Assembly (NCBI GenBank): GCA_025994075.1
Contig: JAMQGV010000004.1
Span: forward strand, 1-64,000
Direction: 5' to 3'
DNA length: 64,000 bases
DNA from: Vicinamibacteria bacterium
GTDB lineage: Bacteria > Acidobacteriota > Vicinamibacteria > Fen-336
Shown: positions 18,436 through 27,638 of the stretch, piece after piece
How positions within the stretch are numbered: the stretch's first letter is position 1
Layout of the letters: the number at the start of each line of letters is the position of its first letter
Translations under genes and position numbers: made by a program
The notes under the pieces: generated by a model
What the model saw: only the letters and a program-made list of their open reading frames with translations
Told to the model about the DNA's origin: nothing
Database searches by the model: none

Positions 18436-19596
18436 ATGGAGTCCCCGGCCAGCCTCGCCTGGTGCCAGCTGATCCACCAGAAGCGGCGGCTGGCCGTCGC
18501 CGTGCTGGGCGTGGCCTTCGCCGTCCTGCTGATCCTCATGCAGCACGGGTTCCGCGACGCGCTGTTCGCCGGCACCGTGCTGCTGCACGAGCGGCTGCGG
18601 GCCGACATCGTGCTCGTCGATCGCCAGGCCGAGTCGATCACCAGCCTGCGGCCGTTCCCGGAGCGGCGGCTCCACCAGGCCCGCGGCGTGGCCGGAGTGA
18701 CCGCCGCGAGCCCGCTCTACATCGACTGGACGCCGGTCGGCTGGCGGAACGAGGAGACGGGCGGGACGCGCAGCATCTACGTCGTCGGCATCGACCTGCT
18801 GAACCCGGCCCTGGACCTGCCTCGCGTCGAGGCGAGCCTGCCCGCGCTGCGCCGGCCGGACACCGTGTTGTTCGACGCCCTCTCGCGGGCGGAGTTCGGC
18901 CCCGTGGCCGAGCGCTTCCGGCTCGACGGCCCGCACGCCGCGACGGTGAACCGGCGCCGGGTCGAGGTGGTCGGCCTGTTCGAGCTGGGCACGTCCTTCG
19001 CCGTCGACGGCACGCTGGTGACCAGCGTGGCCAACTTCCTGCGCCTGTTGCCGGACCGGCAGCCGGGGCAGATCAACGTCGGCCTGCTGCGCGTGGCGGC
19101 GGGCCACGACGTGGAGGCGGTGCGTGCCCGGGTCGCCGCCACGCTGCCCGGCGACGTGCAGGTGCGGACGCTGCGCGAGTTCGTCGCGGACGAGCAGGCG
19201 TACTGGGACGGTTCGACGCCGATCGGCTTCGTGTTCGCGTTCGGTTCGCTGGTCGGGCTGCTGGTCGGTGCCGTGATCGTGTACCAGGTGCTGTTCGCCG
19301 ACGTGCAGCAGCACCTGCCCGAGTACGCCACGCTGAAGGCGATGGGCTTCACCCACGGGTACCTCAGCCGGGTGGTGATGTCGCAGGCCCTGATCCTGGC
19401 GGGGCTCGGCTTCGTGCCGGGTGCACTGGCGGCGATGGGGCTGTACGACGTCGCCCACGAGGCGACCCGCCTGCCGATGCGGCTCGGTCCCGTGGTGGCC
19501 GCGGTGGTGTTCGCGCTCACCGTCGCGATGTGCACGCTCGCCGGCCTGGCGACGCTGCGTCGCCTGCGGGCCGCCGACCCCGCGGACGTGTTCTGA
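18436..19596 (+). CDS. DevC/FtsX-like ABC exporter permease
   Basis: A 386-residue inner-membrane permease. One N-terminal helix (about 18-38) is followed by a large periplasmic MacB-PCD-like domain and three C-terminal helices (about 255-285, 315-335, 345-370). The cytoplasmic motif EYATLKAMGFTHGYL is the FtsX/MacB coupling helix seen in DevC. It sits between the adaptor and the ATPase, as in devBCA operons. Confidence 0.9.
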   Translation: MESPASLAWCQLIHQKRRLAVAVLGVAFAVLLILMQHGFRDALFAGTVLLHERLRADIVLVDRQAESITSLRPFPERRLHQARGVAGVTAASPLYIDWTPVGWRNEETGGTRSIYVVGIDLLNPALDLPRVEASLPALRRPDTVLFDALSRAEFGPVAERFRLDGPHAATVNRRRVEVVGLFELGTSFAVDGTLVTSVANFLRLLPDRQPGQINVGLLRVAAGHDVEAVRARVAATLPGDVQVRTLREFVADEQAYWDGSTPIGFVFAFGSLVGLLVGAVIVYQVLFADVQQHLPEYATLKAMGFTHGYLSRVVMSQALILAGLGFVPGALAAMGLYDVAHEATRLPMRLGPVVAAVVFALTVAMCTLAGLATLRRLRAADPADVF

Positions 19597-20940
19597 GTGG
19601 CACCCGGGGGCCAGCCGCTGGTCGAGCTGCGCGGCGTCGGCCACGCCTTCGGGGCCGGCGCGCTGCGCCGACAGGTGCTCTTCGACGTGGCGGTCGACGT
19701 GCTGCCGGGCGAGATCGTGATCCTGACCGGGCCCTCGGGCTCGGGGAAGACCACCCTGCTCGGCCTGATCGGTGCGCTGCGCGAACCCCAGCAAGGCACC
19801 GTGCGCGTCCTGGGCCGGGAGCTGCGAGGGGCGCGCGAGCAGGTCCGCGTCGAGGTCCGGCGCCAGATCGGCTACGTGTTCCAGGCCCACAACCTCCTGG
19901 CCTCGCTGACGGCGCTGCGCAACGTCCAGCTCGGGCTGCGCGGGCTGGGCGTGGGCCGGGCCGAAGCGCGCGAGCGCTCGCTCGAGGCCCTGTCGCAGGT
20001 CGGGCTCGGCGAGTTCGCCGAGGCCCACCCGGCCCAGCTCTCCGGCGGCCAGCGACAGCGGGTGGCGGTCGCCCGGGCGCTGGTGCGCCGACCGCGCCTG
20101 CTGCTCGCGGACGAGCCGACGGCCTCGCTCGACCGCGCATCCGGCCGCGCGGTCGCCGACCTGATCGCGCGCCTCGCCCGCGACGCCGGGTGCGCGGTCG
20201 TCCTCGTCACCCACGACAACCGCATCCTCGACGTGGCCGATCGCCTCCTGCACATGGAGGATGGCGTGCTCTCCGCGTTCGCCGGCGAAGTGGCGGCCAG
20301 CACCCGGCGGATGCTCGGGGCTTTCGCCGCCGCGAACCGCAGGGGCGACGTCGTGCGGCAGGTGCGCGACCTGCCCTTCGCCGGCTTCACCCGCCTGCTC
20401 GACGGGCTGACCCACGACTTCGGCGAGTTCCTCGCCACCCTCGAGCTGGCCCAGGGCGACGCCTTCGACAGCATGCTGGAACAGGTGCTGGAAGCGCTGA
20501 CCCTGAAACTCGGCGAGCTGGTGGGTGCCGACCGCGCGACGCTGTTCGTGCTCGACGCGGCCCGCTCGGAGCTGCGCTCGCAGGTGATCCAGGGGCGCGC
20601 CCCGCTGCATCTGCCGGTGGGAACGGGCATCGTCGGCCGCGTGGCCGCCACCGGGGAGCCGATCAACGCGCCCGACGCCCGCGCCCACCCGCTGTTCGAC
20701 GACCGCTCCGATCGCGAGACGGGCTACCGCACGCGCAGCCTGCTGACCGTGCCGATCCACGACTCGCGGGGTGCCGTCCAGGCAGTGCTGCAAGTGCTCA
20801 ACAAGGCCGGCGCCGGCGCCTTCGACGACCACGACCAGCGCGTCCTGCACGACGCCGGACAGGCGATCGGCGCCGCCCTCGAGGTGTGGTGCCGGATGCG
20901 GGACCGGCGCGGCGGGCCGGCGACGGAGGCCGCGTCGTGA
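19597..20940 (+). CDS. DevA-like ABC ATPase with C-terminal GAF domain
   Basis: A 447-residue fusion. Residues 8-225 are a LolD/DevA ATPase: Walker A GPSGSGKT at 45-52, signature LSGGQ at 148-152, and Walker B LLLADEP at 168-174. After a helical linker, residues about 290-430 are a GAF domain like those of phosphodiesterases and cyclases. Asn402-Lys403 and Phe409-x3-Asp413 nearly match the NKFDE signature of cyclic-nucleotide-binding GAFs (the final Glu is Gln). Plain DevA proteins end near residue 240, so this is an added sensory domain. GTG 19597 directly follows the permease stop. Confidence 0.92.
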   Translation: MAPGGQPLVELRGVGHAFGAGALRRQVLFDVAVDVLPGEIVILTGPSGSGKTTLLGLIGALREPQQGTVRVLGRELRGAREQVRVEVRRQIGYVFQAHNLLASLTALRNVQLGLRGLGVGRAEARERSLEALSQVGLGEFAEAHPAQLSGGQRQRVAVARALVRRPRLLLADEPTASLDRASGRAVADLIARLARDAGCAVVLVTHDNRILDVADRLLHMEDGVLSAFAGEVAASTRRMLGAFAAANRRGDVVRQVRDLPFAGFTRLLDGLTHDFGEFLATLELAQGDAFDSMLEQVLEALTLKLGELVGADRATLFVLDAARSELRSQVIQGRAPLHLPVGTGIVGRVAATGEPINAPDARAHPLFDDRSDRETGYRTRSLLTVPIHDSRGAVQAVLQVLNKAGAGAFDDHDQRVLHDAGQAIGAALEVWCRMRDRRGGPATEAAS

Positions 20941-21887
20941 GCCGCTTCGCCATCGGCCCCGAGGCGTCCTGGGCCGCGTTCGACCGGCTGGTGTCGCGCG
21001 TCGCTCGCGGGGCCGACCCCGCGGCGCTGCGCGAGATCGTGCACGTCGGCGCGCTGTCGGGGCCGGAGGCCGAGCCGCTCTCCGAGCGCCTGCAGCACCT
21101 GTACTCCCTGGCGTTCGACGCGGACGAGGTCATGGACGCCGGGCAGCAGGCGGTGGCGATCGCGCACGGGTTTCACGAGACGTGGCTGGCGCGCGACTCC
21201 GCCGGTGCGGTGACGGCCGCGCTCCAGGCGCAGCTCGTGGACCTCGAGGGCGGGGCCGCGATGCTCGTCGTCTGGTACGTCGCGGCCGTCCCCGGCCTGC
21301 GCACCCCGGCCCGGGAACTGTTCACCCGCGCGCTCGCGGACTCGCTGGCAGCGGCCCGCGCGCGGGGACGCGCCGTGGCGGCGATCGTGGGGGAGACGCG
21401 GCCCGCCGTGGAGCGGACCTTCAACCGGTACGGGTTGCGCCGGGTTTACTACCGCACCCCGGCGGGTCGGCTCGCGGAAGTGCCGTACCGCGTTCCCAAC
21501 GACGACCTGTCGGACGTGGTCTCGGAGCACCTGATCCTGATCCGGCTCGACGGCCGCGCCGACCTTGAGGTCGCGGAACTGCTGGCGATCGTCCGGGCGC
21601 TGCACCACGAGTACCTGCGGCCCGAGTACTACACGCCCGCGGCGCTGCGTGCCTCGGAGCGCCACCGCGGGCACCCGCTGCCGATGTCGGCGACCCGGGA
21701 CGAAGCCTCGGCCGCGGCCTACCGCGACGCCTTCTCCGCGAGCCTGGCCCGCTGCCGGGCCGAACTCGAGCACCAGCTGCGGGGCGCGGAGGCCCTGGTC
21801 CTGCTCGGCGAACGCGAGCGCCGCCAGCTCGATGCCGGCGCCCACGCCGCGCCCGGGCGCGACGACGGCTTCAGGGAGCGGCCATGA
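20937..21887 (+). CDS. GNAT-like N-acyltransferase (putative)
   Basis: A 316-residue cytoplasmic protein. The central strand-helix stretch VVWYVAAVPGLRTPARELF with the long helix SLAAARARGRAVA, then FNRYGLRRVYYRTP, resembles beta4-alpha3-beta5 of GNAT acyltransferases. The canonical Q/R-x-x-G-x-G/A loop is weak. The C-terminal third is charged helix with no recognised domain. It overlaps both neighbours by 4 bases (GTGA, ATGA), inside the exporter operon, so it probably acts on the exported compound or its precursor. Function is uncertain. Confidence 0.55.
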   Translation: MSRFAIGPEASWAAFDRLVSRVARGADPAALREIVHVGALSGPEAEPLSERLQHLYSLAFDADEVMDAGQQAVAIAHGFHETWLARDSAGAVTAALQAQLVDLEGGAAMLVVWYVAAVPGLRTPARELFTRALADSLAAARARGRAVAAIVGETRPAVERTFNRYGLRRVYYRTPAGRLAEVPYRVPNDDLSDVVSEHLILIRLDGRADLEVAELLAIVRALHHEYLRPEYYTPAALRASERHRGHPLPMSATRDEASAAAYRDAFSASLARCRAELEHQLRGAEALVLLGERERRQLDAGAHAAPGRDDGFRERP

Positions 21888-24121
21888 CCACTGCGCCGTC
21901 GGCGGGGCTGCGCCGGGCTCCCGGCACTCGCGCGTTGCTCGTCTGGTTCGGGCGACTGGTGGCCCGTCGCCGGGCGGCCTGCGCCGGCATCGTCCTCGCC
22001 ATGGTCGTGCAGCTCGGCTTCCAGCTCGCGGTGGCTCACGGCCTGCAGGTCATCATCGACGGCGCGATCCCGCAGCGCGACGTCGGGCTGCTCCTCGCCG
22101 CGCTGCTGGCGCTGGCGCTGGCCTTCGCCCTCGGCCTCGCCGCCGCCTTGTGGCAGGCTCGCACCCAGGCACGCCTGGCGACGAGCGCCTTGCGCGACCT
22201 CGCCGCGCGCCTGTTCACCCGCGTGCTCCGGATGTCTTCGGCGAGCCGGCGGCAGCTCCCCGCCGCCGAGGTGCTCTCGCGCCTGACCACCGACCTGAAG
22301 GCGATCGAGCAGGGGCTGCAGGTGATCCTGCCGGTGGCGCTCCAGAACGGGATCTTCGCGCTCGGCGCACTGGCGGCGGTCGTCGCGATCGAGTGGCGGG
22401 TGGCGCTGGCGACGCTGCTGGGGGCGCCGATCGCGCTGGCCGGGGCTCACCTGCTGACGCCGCGCGCGGCACGCGCCAGCGAGGAGTGCGCGGCGGACCA
22501 GGCGCGGGTGACCGCGGTGGTGGAGGAGAGCCTCGGCGCGCAGCCGGCGGTCCAGGCGCTGGGCGTCGAGCCGGTGTTCGACGCGCGTTTCGACGCCGAG
22601 GCGCGCCGGGCCGAGGCGTCGGGCGCCCGCCTCGCCTTCCTGTCCCACTTCCTCGGCGCCACCTCGGAGTACGGGGTGACCCTGCTCGTCGTCGCCATCA
22701 TCGGGGTCGGCGCCGCGCTCGCGATCTCGGGGAGCCTGACCACCGGCGCGCTGGTGGCCTGCTGCAGCCTGCTGCTCAACGCAGGCTGGGCGGCCTCGGC
22801 CGTGGGTGACGCCCTCGCCGGCCTGACCAGGCTCGGGGGCAGCGTCGCCCGCCTCGACGACCTGGCGGAGCGCGCCGAGCCGCTGCCGCAGAAGCCCGAC
22901 CCCGCCCCCCTGCCGCCGCTGACCCGGGCGATCCGCTTCGAGGCGGTGCGTTTCGGCTACGACGACCGCGTCGCACTCGACGGCGTCAGCTTCGAGATCC
23001 CCGCCGGGAGCTGGGTCGCGTTCGTCGGGCCCAGTGGCTCGGGCAAGAGTTCGGTGCTGCGCCTGTTGCTGCGCCTGGAGGATCCCTGGGCGGGTCGCGT
23101 GACGTGGGACGACACGCCGGTCGACGCGGTACGGCTCGACGACCTGCGCCGCCAGGTCGGGCTGGTGCCGCAGGATCCGGTCCTGCTCGACTGGTCGTTG
23201 CGCGAGAACATCCGTCTCGGCGCGCCCGCGGCCGGTGACGACGCGATCGCCGCGGCCGCCCGGGCCGCGGAACTCCACGCCGTCATCGAGGCGCTGCCGG
23301 ACGGCTACGAGACGCGGGCCGGCGAACGCGGGGGAGGCCTGTCCGGAGGCCAGCGCCAGCGGCTGGCGCTGGCGCGGGCCCTGGTCCGCGACCCGCGCCT
23401 GCTGGTGCTGGACGAAGCGACCTCGGCGCTCGACGCCGAGACGGAGGCGCGAATCAACGCGACGCTGGAACGGGTGGCTCGGGGCCGCACCGTTGTGAGC
23501 GTCACCCACCGGCTGGAGTCGGTGCGCCGCGCCGACCGCATCTTCGTGCTCGAGGCCGGGCGCGTCGTCGAGGCGGGCGCCCACGACGAGCTGCTCGCGC
23601 GCGGCGGGCGCTACCGCTCGTTGTACGAGAAGCAGAGCGGGTTCACCGAAGGAGCCGACGGCAACGTCCAGGTCACGGCGGAGCGCCTGCGGCGGGTGCC
23701 GCTGCTCGAGTCGCTTTCGCTCGAGGTGCTGGAGCCGCTGGCGCGGCACTTCGTCACCGAGCGCTTCGAAGCCGGCCAGGCGGTGTTCCGGCAGGGGGCC
23801 CGCGGCGACCGCTTCTACATCGTCGTGCGCGGCCGCGTCGAGGTCGAGCGCGAAGGCCGCCGCTTCGCGGTCCTGCTCGACGGCGACCACTTCGGCGAGA
23901 TCGCGCTGCTCGAGGGCGTGCGGCGCCAGGCGAGCGTCGTCGCCCAGGTCCCGACGGTGTGCCTGAGCCTGACCCGCCAGCGCTTCTGGGAGCTGCTGCT
24001 GCCGCACGAGGGCGTGCGCGAGGCGCTGGTCAGGCAGATGCAGGAGCGCATCTCCGCGATCGGCACGCTCGACCGCGACGGCGGCGTGACCCTCGCGGAT
24101 CCCGAGAAGACCATCATCTGA
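21884..24121 (+). CDS. ABC exporter (TMD-NBD) with C-terminal cyclic-nucleotide-binding domain
   Basis: A 745-residue half-transporter. Residues 20-320 form the ABC_membrane domain. The ATPase has Walker A GPSGSGKS (382-389), LSGGQ (486-490) and Walker B VLDEA (508-512). Residues about 608-725 are a CNB (cNMP) domain whose phosphate-binding cassette reads FGEIALLEGVRRQASV. Glu672 and Arg680/681 sit where cAMP-type receptors bind ribose and phosphate, so ligand binding looks possible. It works as a homodimer in the inner membrane. ATG 21884 overlaps the upstream stop. Confidence 0.92.
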   Translation: MTTAPSAGLRRAPGTRALLVWFGRLVARRRAACAGIVLAMVVQLGFQLAVAHGLQVIIDGAIPQRDVGLLLAALLALALAFALGLAAALWQARTQARLATSALRDLAARLFTRVLRMSSASRRQLPAAEVLSRLTTDLKAIEQGLQVILPVALQNGIFALGALAAVVAIEWRVALATLLGAPIALAGAHLLTPRAARASEECAADQARVTAVVEESLGAQPAVQALGVEPVFDARFDAEARRAEASGARLAFLSHFLGATSEYGVTLLVVAIIGVGAALAISGSLTTGALVACCSLLLNAGWAASAVGDALAGLTRLGGSVARLDDLAERAEPLPQKPDPAPLPPLTRAIRFEAVRFGYDDRVALDGVSFEIPAGSWVAFVGPSGSGKSSVLRLLLRLEDPWAGRVTWDDTPVDAVRLDDLRRQVGLVPQDPVLLDWSLRENIRLGAPAAGDDAIAAAARAAELHAVIEALPDGYETRAGERGGGLSGGQRQRLALARALVRDPRLLVLDEATSALDAETEARINATLERVARGRTVVSVTHRLESVRRADRIFVLEAGRVVEAGAHDELLARGGRYRSLYEKQSGFTEGADGNVQVTAERLRRVPLLESLSLEVLEPLARHFVTERFEAGQAVFRQGARGDRFYIVVRGRVEVEREGRRFAVLLDGDHFGEIALLEGVRRQASVVAQVPTVCLSLTRQRFWELLLPHEGVREALVRQMQERISAIGTLDRDGGVTLADPEKTII

Positions 24122-24131
24122 CGGAGACCGG

Positions 24132-24701
24132 ATGCCGATCCTCGAAGTCGACTGCACCACGTCCGCCCTCCCCCGCGGAGTGCGGGTCGCCCGCTGCCGC
24201 CGGTTCGACGGCTGGAGCCTGGAGGCGACCCGCTCCTTCGCGCCCGGCGAGGTCGTCTACCGCTACCCGCTGCGCCTGATCGACGCCGACACCGAGGTCC
24301 ACCTGCTCACGGAGCTCGGCGTCCGGCGCTGCAACCCCGAGGACCACTTCCTGCCGCTCGAGCCGGGGCTGCTGGCCGCGGTGCCGCCCGCGATGCGGGA
24401 GCGGATGGCCGGGTTCCTCGGCGCGGCGAGCGACGACCCGGACGAGCTTCACCGCCTGATCAGCGACGGCGGCGAGCCGCGCTGGCTGATGCTCGGCTTC
24501 GACGAACTGCTGAACCACGCCGCGGCGCCCAACTGCCGCGTGTCGCTGGCGCCGGTCGAGCTCGACCTCGAGGGCGACGAGCCGGTCGCGTGGGGCGAGC
24601 TGTTCGCTCTCCACGCGATCCACCCCGGAGACGAGCTGACGGTGGACTACCGCACGTTCTGCGGTCCCGACTGGCAGGTGCCGGCGCACTGGTGCGCCTG
24701 A
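24132..24701 (+). CDS. SET-domain protein-lysine methyltransferase (copy 1)
   Basis: A 189-residue single-domain SET protein. The N-terminal SET strand carries SLEATRSFAPGEVVYRYP (29-46). The SAM-binding pseudoknot motifs NHAAAPN (128-134) and GDELTVDY (166-173) are intact, and Cys177/Cys188 near the end could act as a reduced post-SET site. SET enzymes methylate lysine with SAM; bacterial substrates are rarely known. It is the last gene of the exporter operon and is paralogous to the protein encoded at 28963-29526 on the opposite strand. Confidence 0.88.
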   Translation: MPILEVDCTTSALPRGVRVARCRRFDGWSLEATRSFAPGEVVYRYPLRLIDADTEVHLLTELGVRRCNPEDHFLPLEPGLLAAVPPAMRERMAGFLGAASDDPDELHRLISDGGEPRWLMLGFDELLNHAAAPNCRVSLAPVELDLEGDEPVAWGELFALHAIHPGDELTVDYRTFCGPDWQVPAHWCA

Positions 24702-24714
24702 ACCTCCGGCATCG

Positions 24715-26160
24715 TCAGCCCAGCAGCGCCGCGGCCATCCGCCCGGACCACGCGTCGAGCCTCTGCTGGAGCGCGCCGCGCCGCGCTCTGGAGAGCGGCG
24801 CGGTGCGCTCGGCGAGCAGGTCCCCGAGCTCGCGCCGGTCGAGGGTGCGGCCGCCGAGCGTCAGGCCCACCACCGGCTCGACGTTCCCGGAGAAGAACGC
24901 CGCGAGGCGGGCCCGGTAGTCGTCGTGCGGCCAGGTGACGACGGGCTCGCCGTCGGCGGCCAGCGCGTCCGCCCTCTGGGCCGCGGCCAGCAGGCTCCAG
25001 TGTCGGCCCGGTTGCTCGTGGTGCTGGAGGTGGGCGCCGTCGCCGAGGTTCGCGTGGTCGTTCGGTGTCCGGCTGTCGCTCGTGGTGCCTCGCGCACCCG
25101 CGGGGCGGCTCGGGTCGACGAGGCCGTGCTCGGCGTAGGCGTTGATCGCGACCTCCAGGCCGGCCGCGAGGTGGCACAACCAGCGGAACAGCGCGGCTGC
25201 CGGGCTGACGAAGAGCAGCGCCACGTTCGCGGCGTGGTAGGCGGCGAGGCCGAGGGCCAGCTCCCGGAGCGGTCCGCGCCGGCCCTTGCGGCGCAGGTAG
25301 GCGGCGACGTCCGCGCCGGTGGCGAGGCTCCACGAGACGCGCGCGACGAACACGCCGAAGTCGAGGTAGCTCCTGCGGTCGTAGCGCGCGGTGCCCAGCG
25401 TGTCGTCGGCGCCGTTCTCCTCCACGTGGTGGTTCCACAGGTGCTGCACCCGCACCCAGCGCGGCGCCGCGTTCAGCAGCAGCTCCAGCACGACGCCGAC
25501 GTGGACCCGGGTGGCCGCCAGCACGGTGCGCGTCCAGCGCGACTGGCCGGGCGCCGGCGCGAACGGCCGGTTGTGCATGTCGATGTGGATCAGCGTCGAC
25601 GCGCTCCATCCGGAGACCGACAGCACCACGAAGTAGAGCGCGATCGTGAAGCCGTTGCACAGCGCCGGCACCACGATCGCGACGAAGCAGGGCAGGGCCA
25701 GCGCCGTGGCGTCGACCAGCAGCCGCACGAGGTAGGCGTCCAGCGGGTTGCGAAGGCGCGCCGCGAACCAGCGCTCGGGCCACGCGCCGCGGACGTGTGC
25801 CTCGAGGTCCGCGAGGGTCGCCGGGCCCGAGTAGCTGGCGGCGGCCGCCGCGGTCGCGGCGTGGGCGCACGCCCCGATCGCCGCCAGGCAGAGCCAGGCG
25901 CGAGCCAGCCAGCCGACTGTCGAGGCGTCACTGGCGGCCTGCGCCGCGGGTGACGCCAGGCCGATCGCCACCAGCGCCGCGGCGGGCGCGGCCGCCCGCG
26001 GCCAGCGCTCCAGGGCCCGGCGCAGCGGGGTGGCGCGGAGCAGCGGCCACGCCGCGGCCGCGAGCGCGACCGCCAGCAGCTTCTGGGCGACCAGGATCGC
26101 CGTCGCCCAGGGAAAAGCCAGCGCCCGGGACAGCGTCGAGGGGGGCTGGCGCGGCGTCAC
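24715..26160 (-). CDS. Histidine-box membrane desaturase/hydroxylase-like protein
   Basis: A 481-residue, multi-pass protein of the fatty-acid desaturase superfamily. Its histidine boxes are H192IDMH196, H240LWNHH245, H345 in AEHGLVD, and H377LQHH381. Hydrophobic segments lie at about 20-40, 58-78, 85-108, 148-185 and 300-340. It is unlike the short desaturase at 16638 and probably oxidises a different acyl or alkyl chain. GTG 26160 overlaps the decarboxylase stop. It is the last gene of the minus-strand arm, 13 bases from the convergent SET gene. Confidence 0.8.
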   Translation of the reverse strand: MTPRQPPSTLSRALAFPWATAILVAQKLLAVALAAAAWPLLRATPLRRALERWPRAAAPAAALVAIGLASPAAQAASDASTVGWLARAWLCLAAIGACAHAATAAAAASYSGPATLADLEAHVRGAWPERWFAARLRNPLDAYLVRLLVDATALALPCFVAIVVPALCNGFTIALYFVVLSVSGWSASTLIHIDMHNRPFAPAPGQSRWTRTVLAATRVHVGVVLELLLNAAPRWVRVQHLWNHHVEENGADDTLGTARYDRRSYLDFGVFVARVSWSLATGADVAAYLRRKGRRGPLRELALGLAAYHAANVALLFVSPAAALFRWLCHLAAGLEVAINAYAEHGLVDPSRPAGARGTTSDSRTPNDHANLGDGAHLQHHEQPGRHWSLLAAAQRADALAADGEPVVTWPHDDYRARLAAFFSGNVEPVVGLTLGGRTLDRRELGDLLAERTAPLSRARRGALQQRLDAWSGRMAAALLG

Positions 26161-27638
26161 TCGCGGACGACGCGCAGGGTGCGCAACGACGCGTCCGCGG
26201 TCGTGAAGTGGCACGGCTGCCGGCGCGCCTCGCGCAGGCGTTCCACGAGTTCGCGGCCGACGCGCTCGCCGGGCACCAGCCACGGGATGCCCGGCGGGTA
26301 CTGGCAGACGGGCTCGGCCACGATGCGCCCCCGCGCCTCGGCGAGCGGTACCGCCTCGCTCGGACGGGAGCAGGCGGCCCGCGGCGTCAGCGCCTGGGGT
26401 GGCAATGGCCAGCAACTTGGCGGGGCCGGCGGCCGTCCCCGACCCCGGGCGCCGCGGCGCAGCGCGTCGAAGGCGCGCAGCAGGCGGGCGAGCACCGCGG
26501 GTGGATCGGCCGGCCCCAGCACGCACACGACGTTGGCCTCGTCGGCGAACTCGTCGAGCAGGTTGGCGGACGCCAGCAGGTGGCGCTCGGCGTCGTGGCC
26601 GGAAAGGCCCGTGCCCGACACGTCGACGACCAGGCGCAACGGATCGAAGCGCACGTCCGCGGGCAGCCCGGCGGCGCCGGGACCCAGCGGGCGCAGCGGT
26701 TCGAGGGCGCGGATCGCCTCGCGCAGCCGGCGTGCCCGGGCCACGGCGCGCGCCAGCTCGGCGCGCCCGCGGGTCGCCAGCCAGCGCCGGCACAGGTCGA
26801 GCGAGGCCAGCAGCAGGTAGCTGGGGCTGGTGCTGGTGACGAGCGCCAGCGCGGCCTGCACGCGCTCCGGCGCCACCAGGCCGCCGCGCGTCCGGTGCAG
26901 GCAGGCGGTGCCGACCAGCGAGCCCAGCGTCTTGTGCGGGCTCTGGACGACGAGATCGGCGCCGGCGGCGAGCGCCGACCCGAGCAGGTCGGGCGCGGGC
27001 GGCAGGAAGGGGAGGTGCGCTCCGTGGGCTTCGTCGACCAGCAGCGGAACGCCGCGCCGGCGACAGGCGCGCGCGACGGCAGCGAGCGGGCGCCCGATCC
27101 CGTAGTAGCTCGGCGAGGTGAGCAGCACCGCGCGGATGCGGGGATCCGCTTCCAGCGCACGCGCCACCTCGTCCCCGTCGGGCGGCACCGGACCGGCCGC
27201 CGCGCTCCAGCGGGCCGGCAGGTAGACGGGCGCCGCGCCGCTGAGCACGAGGGCGGCGAACGCCGAGAGGTGCGAGTGGCGGGAGAGCAGCACCGCGTCG
27301 CCGGGGCCGACCGACGCCAGCAGCATCGCGTGCACGCCGGAGCTCGAGCCGTTCGCCAGGAACCAGGTCTGCGCGCTGCCGCATTCCGCGGCGAAGTCGC
27401 GCTGCGCCGCCGCCAGCGGCCCGCGGGTGGCCAGCCAGTTGCCCGTTTCATCCATCGCCGGCAGGTCGCAGGCCAGGCCCTCCTCGGTCAGCCAGCGCGA
27501 CAGCCCCGGCAGGAAGCGGCGCCCCTTGTGGCCCGGCGTGTGGAGCGGCGTCGCCGGTCGGCGAGCGTAGCGGCGCAGGGCCTGGGCGAACCTCGCGGGT
27601 GCCGGACGGGTCCCGGGCAGCGGAACCCGGCGGGTCAC
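26157..27638 (-). CDS. Orn/Lys/Arg decarboxylase-family PLP enzyme
   Basis: A 493-residue fold-type I decarboxylase. The family's N-terminal TPGHKG motif is at 34-39. Asp202 and His205 in VDEAHGAH contact PLP, and the Schiff-base lysine is Lys236 in SPHKTLGSL. The C-terminal domain ends with PPGIPWLVPGE, also conserved in the group. It would produce a diamine or agmatine from a basic amino acid. GTG 27638 overlaps the upstream stop. Placement beside SET, DUF3326-like and desaturase genes suggests a dedicated pathway rather than housekeeping polyamine synthesis; the substrate is not predictable. Confidence 0.88.
   Translation of the reverse strand: MTRRVPLPGTRPAPARFAQALRRYARRPATPLHTPGHKGRRFLPGLSRWLTEEGLACDLPAMDETGNWLATRGPLAAAQRDFAAECGSAQTWFLANGSSSGVHAMLLASVGPGDAVLLSRHSHLSAFAALVLSGAAPVYLPARWSAAAGPVPPDGDEVARALEADPRIRAVLLTSPSYYGIGRPLAAVARACRRRGVPLLVDEAHGAHLPFLPPAPDLLGSALAAGADLVVQSPHKTLGSLVGTACLHRTRGGLVAPERVQAALALVTSTSPSYLLLASLDLCRRWLATRGRAELARAVARARRLREAIRALEPLRPLGPGAAGLPADVRFDPLRLVVDVSGTGLSGHDAERHLLASANLLDEFADEANVVCVLGPADPPAVLARLLRAFDALRRGARGRGRPPAPPSCWPLPPQALTPRAACSRPSEAVPLAEARGRIVAEPVCQYPPGIPWLVPGERVGRELVERLREARRQPCHFTTADASLRTLRVVRE

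Noticed and set aside
17419..20850. 1143-residue open frame on the minus strand
   Set aside because: Antisense to the exporter genes, His/Arg/Gly/Ala-rich composition typical of shadow frames in high-GC DNA.
24702..24714. Terminator between the convergent arms of the candidate cluster
   Set aside because: The 13-base gap has no stem-loop, so the two transcripts probably run into each other or end by other means.
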